From: Rhodococcus triatomae BKS 15-14
GTDB taxonomy: Bacteria > Actinomycetota > Actinomycetes > Mycobacteriales > Mycobacteriaceae
DNA: 64,000 bases
NCBI GenBank assembly: GCA_000341795.1
Contig: AODO01000062.1
Span: 110,232-174,231 of the forward strand
Reading direction: 5' to 3'
The translations under genes and the position numbers were made by a program. The notes under the pieces were generated by a model. That model was not told the origin of the DNA. It ran no database searches and saw nothing but the letters and a program-made list of their open reading frames with translations. Below, piece by piece: positions 1 through 7,417 of the stretch (its first letter is position 1; the number at the start of each line of letters is the position of its first letter).

Positions 1-1308
1 CACGGGAGTTTCCTGCTCGACGTACGCGAGCCGGGCGCGCACCTGGTCGAACGGCAGCTGGCTGTAGGGCGTGCCGTCGAGGAGGATCTCGCCGTCGTCC
101 GGGTGGAGGAAGCGCAGGAGGAGGGAGAACATGGTCGTCTTGCCTGCGCCGGACGGGCCGACGATGGCGGTGTGACCGCGTGCGGGGATGGCGGCGCTGA
201 CTCCCTTGAGTGCGGGCTCCGACCCCGGCGCGTATCGGGCGGTGACGTCGACGAATTCGAGGACCGGTGGCGCGGACTCGGCGGTCCGGGCCGGCAGTTC
301 GACCACCACGGCGTCACGGTCGCCGGGTTCCTCGACCTCCATGTCGTGGACTTCCCGGATCCGCGCGGCGGCGGCAACGCCGGCCTGAATGGTCGCGAGG
401 TCCGCCGCGAGCTGCGCGACCGGCGGCGCGAGCTGGAATGCGTAGAGCAGGAACGCGATCAGTCCCGACACCTCGAGTGCGCCCGCTCCGACACGCCACG
501 CGCCGAAGGCGAGGCTGCCCGCGATGGCGAGCTGCATTCCGCCGGCGACCACGGCCCACACCACGGCGCCCCGGCGGGCGGCCCGCACACTGTGGCGCCG
601 GGACTCGCGGGCGTCGACCATGATCCGCGCGGCCTCGCGGGACTCCGCGCGGGAGGACTTGACGGTGCGGATCGCGTGGAGCGCGCCCTCGAGCCCACCG
701 CCGAGCCTGCCGACGTATTCCTGGGAGAGTCGCTGCGACCTGCCCATCGCGGGCATCAACACCGCGGCGGCGACTCCGACGACGACGAGTCCGCCGAGCG
801 CGACGAGGAAGAGCACCGGATCCAGTGTGGCCATGAGGACGAGGGTGCCGACGATCGACACGGCCGCGAGGACGAGCTGGGCGAGAGCCGTGGAGGTGGC
901 CTCGCGCAGGAGGACGGTGTCCGAGGTGACTCGGGTGACGAGTTCGCCGGACGGCCGTGTGGCGATGCTCGCGACCGTCGCCCGGAAGTAGCGCTGAACC
1001 ATCGACTCCCGCGCCTCGAACACGACGCGAGCGGCGAGCACCCCCATGAGGTTGTGGTAGACGAAACCGATGATTCCCGCGGTCGCGAGGACCGTCCCGA
1101 GCACCACGGCCGGCGTCACGATGCTCTCGCCGCGCGCGAGGGCGTCGAGGATCACCTTGATCAGCATCGGCGTCGCCAGCCCGGCGGCGGCGAACAGGAG
1201 GCCGAGCACCATTCCGACGAAGAGCGACCAGCGGTTCGGCCGGATGAACGTCCACAGCAGCCGAGCGTTCGGCCACGACCGCTTCGCGGGTGAGTCAGAC
1301 ATACCCAT
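1..1308 (-). CDS. ABC exporter, fused permease and ATPase (3' end outside window)
   Basis: This is a type I ABC exporter half-transporter: an N-terminal six-helix membrane domain (about residues 20-310) followed by a nucleotide-binding domain. The Walker A motif GPSGAGKTT is visible near the window edge; the signature motif and Walker B lie beyond position 1. Two in-frame ATGs compete (1308 and 1302, giving MGMSDS or MSDS) and no strong ribosome-binding site separates them. The gene is divergent from a TetR regulator 72 bp away, a common arrangement for drug or lipid exporters under local repression. Such proteins work as homo- or heterodimers in the cytoplasmic membrane. The substrate cannot be read from the sequence. 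The protein is incomplete, with about 435 residues visible. Confidence 0.93.
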   Translation of the reverse strand, partial: MGMSDSPAKRSWPNARLLWTFIRPNRWSLFVGMVLGLLFAAAGLATPMLIKVILDALARGESIVTPAVVLGTVLATAGIIGFVYHNLMGVLAARVVFEARESMVQRYFRATVASIATRPSGELVTRVTSDTVLLREATSTALAQLVLAAVSIVGTLVLMATLDPVLFLVALGGLVVVGVAAAVLMPAMGRSQRLSQEYVGRLGGGLEGALHAIRTVKSSRAESREAARIMVDARESRRHSVRAARRGAVVWAVVAGGMQLAIAGSLAFGAWRVGAGALEVSGLIAFLLYAFQLAPPVAQLAADLATIQAGVAAAARIREVHDMEVEEPGDRDAVVVELPARTAESAPPVLEFVDVTARYAPGSEPALKGVSAAIPARGHTAIVGPSGAGKTTMFSLLLRFLHPDDGEILLDGTPYSQLPFDQVRARLAYVEQETPV

Positions 1309-1380
1309 AGTGGTACATCAGTGTCCCATTTCAGTCAATCGGCGTTTCTTTTGGAACCTTTACACTGCTAATGTGAATTC
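1309..1380. promoter_or_regulatory. Divergent promoter region between exporter and TetR gene
   Basis: On the minus strand a TTGACT hexamer lies 17 bp from TACCAC, ending next to the exporter ATG, which suggests a short or absent leader. On the plus strand TACACT (TANNNT type) lies 15 bp before the TetR ATG. The 8-bp palindrome TGAATTCA touches the TetR start. The promoter assignments are inferences from motif and spacing. Confidence 0.4.
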
Positions 1381-1956
1381 ATGACGATCTCGGGAACGAC
1401 CGAATCGGGCACCAAGGCCCGAACACGGCGGGCCATTCTCGACGCAGCCGTCGACGTGCTGAGCAGGAACCACGCCGCCCCGTTGAGCGAGATCGCCACC
1501 GCAGCCGACGTGGGGCGCAGCACGCTGCACCGCTACTACCCCGAGCGAGGCGACCTGGTGGCCGCCCTCGGCGACCACGCTCTCGACCAACTCGACGCCG
1601 CCCTCGTCCGCGCGCGGCCTGCCGAGGGGCCGGCGGACTCCGCGCTGCGCCGGATGAGCCACGAGTGCTTCGAGATCGGCCCGACACTGGCTCTGGTCTA
1701 CGGCGATCCGCAGGTGCTGTCCAACGCGGCGTTCTGGATTCGCCTCCACAGCGCCGACAAGCCGCTCGTCGACCTGCTCGAACGCGGTTTCGCCGAGGGC
1801 ACCTTCACGAGCGATCTCCAGGTCCGCTGGATTCGGCGGATGCTGTGGTGGTGCCTGCTCACCGGATGGGAGGCGTTCAACCACGAGCAGTACTCCCGAA
1901 CCGAGGCACTCGAGGCGATCGACGAGACCGTCGCGCGACTCACCGGCACGCGCTGA
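1381..1956 (+). CDS. TetR/AcrR family transcriptional regulator
   Basis: A 191-residue one-component repressor. The N-terminal helix-turn-helix (about residues 12-60) shows the family pattern, with ARTRRAILDAA leading to VGRSTLHRYYPERGDLVAA as recognition helix. The remaining all-helical half would bind a ligand and dimerise; it carries no motif naming the ligand. Because the gene is divergent from an ABC exporter, the simplest inference is that it represses the exporter and itself, and is released by an exported compound. The start is the first ATG after a TACACT -10-like hexamer. Confidence 0.9.
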   Translation: MTISGTTESGTKARTRRAILDAAVDVLSRNHAAPLSEIATAADVGRSTLHRYYPERGDLVAALGDHALDQLDAALVRARPAEGPADSALRRMSHECFEIGPTLALVYGDPQVLSNAAFWIRLHSADKPLVDLLERGFAEGTFTSDLQVRWIRRMLWWCLLTGWEAFNHEQYSRTEALEAIDETVARLTGTR

Positions 1957-2021
1957 AACCCTCGGATGCGACCACGAGTCGCGTCGCCCTCCGCCACGAC
2001 CTTGCGCGCCGCCCGAACGCG

Positions 2022-2052
2022 TGACTTAATCTGAGTACGTGCGTAGTCAGAA
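2022..2052 (+). promoter_or_regulatory. Putative promoter and operator dyad of the MpaB-like gene
   Basis: TAATCT (2027-2032) fits an actinobacterial -10 box. Overlapping it and running past the likely transcription start is an imperfect dyad at 2031-2050, CTGAGTACGTGCGTAGTCAG, with eight of ten positions paired in each arm. This is the kind of site a TetR-type dimer would bind; the neighbouring TetR is a candidate, which is inference. Confidence 0.4.
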
Positions 2053-2085
2053 TTGACGCGGTACCGGAACCGTACGGGGGATGCG

Positions 2086-2916
2086 ATGCGGAGGATCGAG
2101 ACTCTGGGGGACCTGCTCTCCCCGCTGGGAAACACCATCAACTCGGCGAACGTGGTCATGCAACTGTCGCTGGCGGGGGTCGGCCACGGCGTCGTCGACA
2201 GCACCGTCGACACCGGCCGCGCCGACCTGCACCCGGTGAAGCGGGCCCGGACCACCACGACGTACCTCGCCGTCGCGCTGTACGGAACCCAGGCCGACCG
2301 TGACTACGTCCACGAGTCGGTCCGCGCGATCCACGCCCGCGTCGTCTCCGCGCCGAATGCCCCGGTCGCGTACAGCGCCAATTCGCCGAAACTCCAGCTC
2401 TGGGTGGCGGTGTGCCTGTTCAAGTACTTCGTCGACCAGTACGAGTTCCTCTACGGACCGCTCACCGACGACGAGTTCGAACGGGCGCTGCGGGCCGGGG
2501 TCACCCTCGGCAGCACCCTGAACGTCCGACCCGAACAGTGGCCGTCGACCCGGCTGCAGTACGACGAACAGTGGAAGGTGGGCCTGGACGCGATCTCCAT
2601 GACGGACGAGGTCCGCGGCTACCTCCGGGACCTGTGCGATCTCGGCTTCCTCCAGGTCCGTCTCGGCCTGCTCGGCCGAGTGGTGCACACGGTGCTCGGC
2701 CGCCGCTTCGAACTCGTCACGCGAGGGGCGCTGCCCCCGGAGTTCCGTACCCTCATGCACTACTCGTGGACCGACCGCGACCAGCGCGCCTTCGACGCGT
2801 ACCTGCGCCGGATGCGGATCCTGCACCGGTGGACGCGCCCGCTGTGGCCGCTGCCGTGGAAGGCGCACCTGCTGGACATGCGGATCCGCAGACGGTTGGG
2901 CAGGCCCGTCTTCTGA
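2086..2916 (+). CDS. Oxygenase MpaB-like (DUF2236) family protein
   Basis: This 276-residue protein matches the MpaB/latex-clearing-protein-like fold once called DUF2236, an all-helical haem-dependent oxygenase family common in Mycobacteriales. Family-like segments include SLAGVGHGVVDSTVD near the N-terminus, RARTTTTYLAV, and VAVCLFKYFVDQYEFLYGPL in the middle; the conserved internal His/Arg positions of the family are plausible but cannot be verified by eye. The ATG at 2086 is preceded by a G-rich ribosome-binding site (CGGGGG); a TTG 33 bp upstream is possible but has no such site. The natural substrate is unknown. It may be controlled by the TetR encoded just upstream in the same orientation. 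Confidence 0.75.
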   Translation: MRRIETLGDLLSPLGNTINSANVVMQLSLAGVGHGVVDSTVDTGRADLHPVKRARTTTTYLAVALYGTQADRDYVHESVRAIHARVVSAPNAPVAYSANSPKLQLWVAVCLFKYFVDQYEFLYGPLTDDEFERALRAGVTLGSTLNVRPEQWPSTRLQYDEQWKVGLDAISMTDEVRGYLRDLCDLGFLQVRLGLLGRVVHTVLGRRFELVTRGALPPEFRTLMHYSWTDRDQRAFDAYLRRMRILHRWTRPLWPLPWKAHLLDMRIRRRLGRPVF

Positions 2917-2961
2917 CGCGACGCGGGCGTGTGCCCCGGCGGCCCAACCGGATTCGCCGGC

Positions 2962-3927
2962 TCAGCGGTTCCAGTCGCCGAGACCGTCGCTGCCACCGAG
3001 GGTGCCGCCCGCCGTGTTCACGACGACCACCGGGTCACCCTTGCGGGCGTTCTCGAAGAACCACTTGCCGTCCTCGGTGCTCACGTTCAGGCATCCGTGG
3101 CTGACGTTGCTGTAGCCCTGCTGCTGAACCGACCACGGCGCCGCGTGCACGAAGATGCCGCTGTAGGAGAGACGGGTCGCGTACTCCACGTAGGTGCGGT
3201 AGCCGTTGGGCGAGTCGACCGGGACCCCGTACGTGGACGAGTCCATGTACATGTCGCGGTGCTTCTCCCCGACGATGTAGATCCCGTTCGGGGTCTCGTC
3301 GCCGGGCTTCCCGAACGACGTCGGCATCGTCTTGACCACCTCACCGTTGCGGGTGACGGTGATCTGCTTGGTCGTGTCGTCCGCCGTCGTCACCACCGCG
3401 TCCCCGATCGAGAACGCGGACCGCGAACCACCGGCCTCGACGACGACCTCGGTGTGCGCCGGCCAGAACTCGGTGGGGCGCCACCGGACCTGACTGTTGC
3501 TCGTCCAGTAGAAGTGCCCGTCGACCTTGGGCGTTGTGGTGATCCGGATGGCCCGCTCGGCCACTGCCCGGTCCCCGATCGACTCGGTGAACGAGATGAT
3601 GATCGGCTGGGCGACACCGACGACCTCACCCTCGGACGGGTTGAGCCGCGGCGCACTGAAGTTCGCCGGCCCGATCGCGGGCTCGGCGGGCGCGGGCATG
3701 GGCAGGCCGGGGATCTGCGGGATCGCCACACCCGGCAAGCCGGGAATCTCTGCGGGCAGCTGCGGAAGCTCGAACGCGGGCAGCTCCGGACCGCCCGGGA
3801 AGAGAGGAACCGCAGCGGCGGGTGCCGCGACGGCGACGGTCACCGCGGTCACCGCGACGACGGCCGCGGCCCATCGCCGTCCCCGGCGACCTGCGGTTCC
3901 GTTCGGACCGAACGAGCGTGTGCGCAT
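2962..3927 (-). CDS. L,D-transpeptidase with Ig-like domain (YkuD family)
   Basis: This exported enzyme makes 3->3 cross-links in peptidoglycan and resembles the mycobacterial Ldt proteins. It is 321 residues long. An N-terminal signal or anchor segment (about residues 15-38, Ala/Val-rich) is followed by a Pro-rich linker, an Ig-like domain (about 70-180) and the YkuD catalytic domain with the SHGCLN motif; Cys279 is the expected nucleophile. The start at 3927 has a GGGGAT ribosome-binding site, whereas an upstream in-frame extension to 3987 lacks one. An 8-bp stem-loop at 3954-3975 lies in its leader. It converges with the MpaB-like gene. The C-terminal tail is short, ending 43 residues after the catalytic Cys. 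Confidence 0.93.
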   Translation of the reverse strand: MRTRSFGPNGTAGRRGRRWAAAVVAVTAVTVAVAAPAAAVPLFPGGPELPAFELPQLPAEIPGLPGVAIPQIPGLPMPAPAEPAIGPANFSAPRLNPSEGEVVGVAQPIIISFTESIGDRAVAERAIRITTTPKVDGHFYWTSNSQVRWRPTEFWPAHTEVVVEAGGSRSAFSIGDAVVTTADDTTKQITVTRNGEVVKTMPTSFGKPGDETPNGIYIVGEKHRDMYMDSSTYGVPVDSPNGYRTYVEYATRLSYSGIFVHAAPWSVQQQGYSNVSHGCLNVSTEDGKWFFENARKGDPVVVVNTAGGTLGGSDGLGDWNR

Positions 3928-4026
3928 TGAATCCCCATCCGTGCAGCGGTTCACGGCTCCGCGTTGCCGGAGCCGACCCATTAACACACGGTTGGACGGG
4001 GTTTGGCGAATAAGGTGATCCGGGTC

Positions 4027-4041
4027 CCACGGCTCCCGTGG
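4027..4041 (-). terminator. Short stem-loop after the HdeD-like gene
   Basis: CCACGG-ctc-CCGTGG forms a 6-bp GC-rich hairpin 25 bp downstream of the HdeD-like stop codon, on the side where that transcript would end. It is a weak terminator candidate with no T-run. Confidence 0.35.
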
Positions 4042-4065
4042 CCCGTCACCTCGGGGTGTTCGTCG

Positions 4066-4653
4066 TCAGGCCACGCCTGCGCGCCGGGCAGCCGCCCGCA
4101 CCTGGAACGCGCCCACGATGAACAGCACGCCGAAGGCCAGTGCGAAGATCCCGACCAACCACATCAGGCCGGTGATGCCCGAGCCGGGCCAGATCACCAG
4201 GATCAGACCGAAGATCAGGGCGAGCGCACCGGCCACCATGGTTCCGATCCACTGCCCGCCGTTCGCCATCACCTGGAATGCGCCGATGATCTCGAGAATG
4301 CCGACGAGGATCGCCCAGAAGCCCATCAGGTAGGCGAACGCGAGTGCGGTGAGGTCCGGCCACACGAACAGGACGACACCGGCGATCACCGAGACGAGCG
4401 CGCCTGCCAGCCACCAGACCCAGCTCGTCACGACCTTGCGGGCCTCGATCGCTCGGACGGCGGAGATGATGCCGTCGACGATCCAGAAGATGCCGACGAC
4501 GACGATCAGCGCCTTGACGGTCACGTCCGGCCACACGAGCGCGACGATGCCGAACGCGATGGCGATGACGCCGCGGATCAGGAGCAGCCACCACACATCC
4601 TTGGCGATACGCAGAATCGCCTCGTTCGTGCCGACGATCGGATTTTCAGTCAT
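4066..4653 (-). CDS. HdeD family acid-resistance-like membrane protein (DUF308)
   Basis: A small integral membrane protein of 195 residues with about six hydrophobic helices arranged as three repeats of the DUF308 unit. Each repeat has the family signature of a helix ending in 'FVWPDLTALA' or 'LVWPDVTVKA'-like turns followed by a G-rich helix. In enterobacteria HdeD is linked to acid stress; the function in actinobacteria is not established. The start at 4653 is chosen because GGAGGG sits seven bases upstream, whereas the earlier in-frame ATG has none. It is oriented with the ligase-polymerase genes but separated from them by 87 bp. Confidence 0.85.
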   Translation of the reverse strand: MTENPIVGTNEAILRIAKDVWWLLLIRGVIAIAFGIVALVWPDVTVKALIVVVGIFWIVDGIISAVRAIEARKVVTSWVWWLAGALVSVIAGVVLFVWPDLTALAFAYLMGFWAILVGILEIIGAFQVMANGGQWIGTMVAGALALIFGLILVIWPGSGITGLMWLVGIFALAFGVLFIVGAFQVRAAARRAGVA

Positions 4654-4740
4654 GGAACCCTCCGCGCGCCTGGGGGTGCCCCTGCACCCGCTCACGTGCG
4701 AGCCTACTTCCGGGCCCGGCGAATCGCGGGGCGAAAACGC

Positions 4741-5784
4741 CTACTTCCGGTCACGATCCCGGCTGGGCTGGACCCGCTTCGGCTCACCGGGCATCTTCGG
4801 GAACTGCGGCGGATACGGCAGGTCGCGGAGTCCGTCCGCGAAGTCCCGTTCGGCCCGCTCCAGCAGACCGTCCAACGAGTGCGCGACGGCGTCGATGCCC
4901 GCCGCCGGGTCGCCCCGTCGCGCGAGCAGATCGGGAACGGTCGCGATGGTGAAGTCGTCGGGTTCCACCTCGGCGAGTTCGGCCCAGGTGACCGGGGTGG
5001 ACACGGTCGCTCGTGGGGTGCGGCGCACCGAGTACGCCGAGGCGACCGTCTTGTCCCGGGCGGTCTGGTTGTAGTCGACGAAGATTCGGGCGCCGCGCTC
5101 CTCCTTCCACCACGCGGTGGTGACACGTTCCGGCGCTCGTCGCTCGAGTTCGCGCGCGAGGGCGATCGCCGCGTGCCGGACGTCGACGAAATCCCACAGC
5201 GGTTCGATCCGGACGTACACGTGGACACCGCGGCCGCCGGAGGTCTTCGGGTATCCGATCAGGCCGAGCTCGTCGAGCAGCGGCGCGAGCAGGTCGAGCG
5301 CGACGGCCCGCGCCTCCGCGAATCCGGTGCCGGGCTGCGGGTCCAGGTCGATGCGCAACTCGTCGGGCCGATCCACGTCGGCGCACCGCACCGTCCACGG
5401 ATGGAAGGTCACGTTGCCCATCTGAGCGGCCCACACGATGTCGGCGGGATGCCGGACCAGCAGCGCGTCCGCGGTGCGGCCGTTCGGGTTGGTGACGGTG
5501 CACGTCCCGATGTGCTCGGGCCGCTTCGCGGGAATCCGCTTCTGGTACACCTCTTCTCCGCCGATCCCGTCGGGAAATCGCTGGAGGTGCGTCGGCCGGT
5601 CCCGGAGCGCGGTCATGATCCCGCCGTCGCCGAAGAGCGAGACGGTCCGGTAGTACTCGGCGAGATGCCGTTTGGTTCCGCCGACGGCACCCAGCTCCGG
5701 GAACATCACCTTGTCCGGGCTCGACAGACGGACGGCGATGCCGTCGACGTCGAGTTCGACCGCGGGGCTCTTGGCAGCCATCAT
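4741..5784 (-). CDS. LigD-type DNA polymerase/primase domain protein (NHEJ, stand-alone PolDom)
   Basis: An archaeo-eukaryotic-primase-type polymerase that fills in or adds (ribo)nucleotides at broken DNA ends during non-homologous end joining or excision repair. The 347-residue protein shows the family core: VMFPELG near residue 30, the metal-binding RIDLDPQPG (DxD) and GGRGVHVYVRI. No ligase or nuclease domain is attached, so it is the stand-alone polymerase form found next to ligC in mycobacteria. Its ATG overlaps the upstream ligase stop as ATGA, so the two are translationally coupled, and GGGGGC lies just ahead as ribosome-binding site. No Ku gene is visible in the window. Confidence 0.93.
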   Translation of the reverse strand: MMAAKSPAVELDVDGIAVRLSSPDKVMFPELGAVGGTKRHLAEYYRTVSLFGDGGIMTALRDRPTHLQRFPDGIGGEEVYQKRIPAKRPEHIGTCTVTNPNGRTADALLVRHPADIVWAAQMGNVTFHPWTVRCADVDRPDELRIDLDPQPGTGFAEARAVALDLLAPLLDELGLIGYPKTSGGRGVHVYVRIEPLWDFVDVRHAAIALARELERRAPERVTTAWWKEERGARIFVDYNQTARDKTVASAYSVRRTPRATVSTPVTWAELAEVEPDDFTIATVPDLLARRGDPAAGIDAVAHSLDGLLERAERDFADGLRDLPYPPQFPKMPGEPKRVQPSRDRDRK

Positions 5785-6842
5785 CTGCCCCCTGCGAGGA
5801 CATCGGCCAGGTCGTAGTGCACCGGGACCTCCAACTGTTCGTAGGTGCAGCTGCGGGGCTCGCGGTCCGGCCGCCAGCGCAGGAACCGGGCGGCATGCCG
5901 CAGCCGGTCCCCTTCCATCTGGTCGTAGGCGACCTCCACCACCAGCTCCGGATTCAACGGAACCCATTGCCGGTCTCGGCCCGCCGCCCATCGGGTGGCC
6001 TCGCCGTCGTGAACCACGTCCTGACCGACGCGGTACCGGTCCAGGATCTCCTGCATCTCGATGCGCTTGGCGGCGGTGAAGGCCGACGCGCCGCCGATCA
6101 TCCGCACCTCGCCGTCCGAGTAGAGACCGAGCAGCATGGATCCGATCCCCGGCTGACTCTTGTGCGGCCGGTAGCCGATCACCACACAGTCCGCGGTCCG
6201 CGAGTGCTTGACCTTGATCATCTCGCGTTTGTTGGGAACGTAACTCCCCGCGAGCTTCTTGGCGACCACCCCGTCGAGCCCCGCACCCTCGAATGTGTGG
6301 AACCAGCCGGTCGCGACGTCCGCATCGGTGGTGGCGGTGGTGACGTGACACGAGCGGCCGGCGTCCGATTCGGCAACGCCGACGGCATCGAGGAGCGCGG
6401 CGCGACGATCCGCGAACGGTCGGCCGGTGAGGTCGTCGCCGCCGAGCGCGAGCAGGTCGAAACCGATCAGCTGCGCGGGGGTCTGCTCGGCGAGCAGCGC
6501 CACCCGGCTCGCGGCCGGGTGGATGCGTTCCGACAGCGCTTCCCAGTCCAGGCGGGTCCGGCCTCCGGTTTCCCGTGGAACCACGAGTTCGCCGTCGAGC
6601 ACGCACCGGTCCGGAAGCTCCGCGCGAACGGCGTCGAGCATCTCCGGGAAGTAACGGCCGAGGTCCTTGCCGCTGCGCGAACCGAGGATCACCTCGTCGC
6701 CGTCACGAAAGACGATGGCGCGGAATCCATCCCACTTCGGCTCGTAGGACCACACGGGGTCCTCGCCGGGCGGCTGCTCCGGTACGCCGTCGGCGGCCTT
6801 CGCGAGCATCGGTTGCAGGGGCGGGCTCAAGGGGAGGTCCAC
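5781..6842 (-). CDS. ligC: ATP-dependent DNA ligase, LigC type
   Basis: This 353-residue ligase seals DNA nicks through an enzyme-adenylate. The adenylation domain carries the KxDG motif as EPKWDGFR with Lys36 as the nucleophile, followed by SRSGKDLGRYFPE, DGELV, EGAGLDGVVAKKLAGSY and KVKHSRTADC (motif V). A C-terminal OB domain ends with RFLRWRPDREPRSCTYEQL, characteristic of mycobacterial LigC. The GTG at 6842 is preferred: GGGGGA directly precedes it and the N-terminus VDLPLSPPLQPMLAK aligns with remembered LigC proteins; a GTG six codons upstream is the alternative. It is coupled to the polymerase gene downstream, forming a two-gene repair unit, possibly with the dodecin gene upstream. 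Confidence 0.93.
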   Translation of the reverse strand: MDLPLSPPLQPMLAKAADGVPEQPPGEDPVWSYEPKWDGFRAIVFRDGDEVILGSRSGKDLGRYFPEMLDAVRAELPDRCVLDGELVVPRETGGRTRLDWEALSERIHPAASRVALLAEQTPAQLIGFDLLALGGDDLTGRPFADRRAALLDAVGVAESDAGRSCHVTTATTDADVATGWFHTFEGAGLDGVVAKKLAGSYVPNKREMIKVKHSRTADCVVIGYRPHKSQPGIGSMLLGLYSDGEVRMIGGASAFTAAKRIEMQEILDRYRVGQDVVHDGEATRWAAGRDRQWVPLNPELVVEVAYDQMEGDRLRHAARFLRWRPDREPRSCTYEQLEVPVHYDLADVLAGGR

Positions 6843-6914
6843 TCCCCCATCCTGACCCACCTCGAGACCGTTGGCGAGGTGGCGCGCGGTCGTTCGGAGT
6901 CACGGGTGACGCGG

Positions 6915-7127
6915 TCACGACGGGTCGAGACGGAACCCCAACTTCAGCGTCACCTGCACGTGCGCGACCTTCCCGTCGACGATGTGCCCTCGGGTTCCGA
7001 CCACCTCGAACCACTCCAGATTGCGGACCGTGTCGTTCGCCCGCGCGACCGCTTGCGCGATGGCGTCGTCGACACCCTTCGCCGACGACCCGACTACCTC
7101 GGTGACGGAGTACACGTGATCGCTCAT
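6915..7127 (-). CDS. Dodecin family flavin-binding protein
   Basis: A 70-residue dodecin. These proteins assemble into a hollow dodecamer that stores flavins (FMN in mycobacteria) and binds CoA. Recognisable features are VYSVTEVVGSSAKGVDDAI, the RNLEWFEV segment whose Trp stacks on the flavin, RGHIVDGKVAHVQV and the ending KLGFRLDPS. Length and pattern match the M. tuberculosis dodecin closely. It lies 72 bp upstream of ligC in the same direction, so the two may be co-transcribed, though the functions are unrelated. A small GTCAC-gg-GTGAC hairpin sits in the gap. Confidence 0.93.
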   Translation of the reverse strand: MSDHVYSVTEVVGSSAKGVDDAIAQAVARANDTVRNLEWFEVVGTRGHIVDGKVAHVQVTLKLGFRLDPS

Positions 7128-7254
7128 GGGTCTTCCTCACTCTCGGTGGTGCCAGACCGTTTCAGCGTAGGCCCGCGCCTCTTGCCGAACAGCCCGAACC
7201 TGTGGTCAAGTTCCGGGCGGCATTGCGCACGACACCAACATGAGGGGAACACCC

Positions 7255-7347
7255 GTGGAGAAGCTGAAGAATTACGGACTGCTGGTCAAGTACCTGGTCA
7301 GCACCCAGTGGAAGAAGATCACCGGCAAGGGTCAGCAGCAGGGATAA
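7255..7347 (+). CDS. Small ORF, 30-residue basic peptide of unknown function
   Basis: I do not recognise this product. A GTG start is preceded by AGGGG at a suitable distance and opens 30 codons ending in TAA. The peptide begins VEKLKNYGLLVKYLV, has a basic middle (QWKKITGKG) and ends QQQG. Coding character is supported by third codon positions, 26 of 30 of which are G or C, and by a GCGCC-ttc-GGCGC hairpin right after the stop. The sequence could form a short amphipathic helix. It is divergent from the dodecin gene and convergent with corA. It is below the length at which genes are usually called. Confidence 0.5.
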   Translation: MEKLKNYGLLVKYLVSTQWKKITGKGQQQG

Positions 7348-7348
7348 T

Positions 7349-7361
7349 GCGCCTTCGGCGC
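7349..7361 (+). terminator. Small hairpin after the 30-residue ORF
   Basis: GCGCC-TTC-GGCGC begins two bases past the TAA. The stem is only 5 bp; it could end the short transcript. Confidence 0.35.
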
Positions 7362-7417
7362 CTGTGAGTGGTCTTCGCTCCGGTCCGGGCGAACATCACG
7401 CACAGGCGCAGCGCGCC

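Noticed and set aside
103..1293. Long open frame on the plus strand opposite the ABC exporter
   Set aside because: It is a shadow of the real minus-strand gene, which has Walker A and membrane helices; the plus-strand product is Arg/Gly/His-rich with no family pattern. The same reasoning removed many long frames, for example at 2929-3930, 13214-14212 and 46603-48177.
6899..6910. GTCAC-gg-GTGAC between dodecin and ligC as a terminator
   Set aside because: A stem of only 5 bp with a 2-base loop is too short to fold stably as a terminator.
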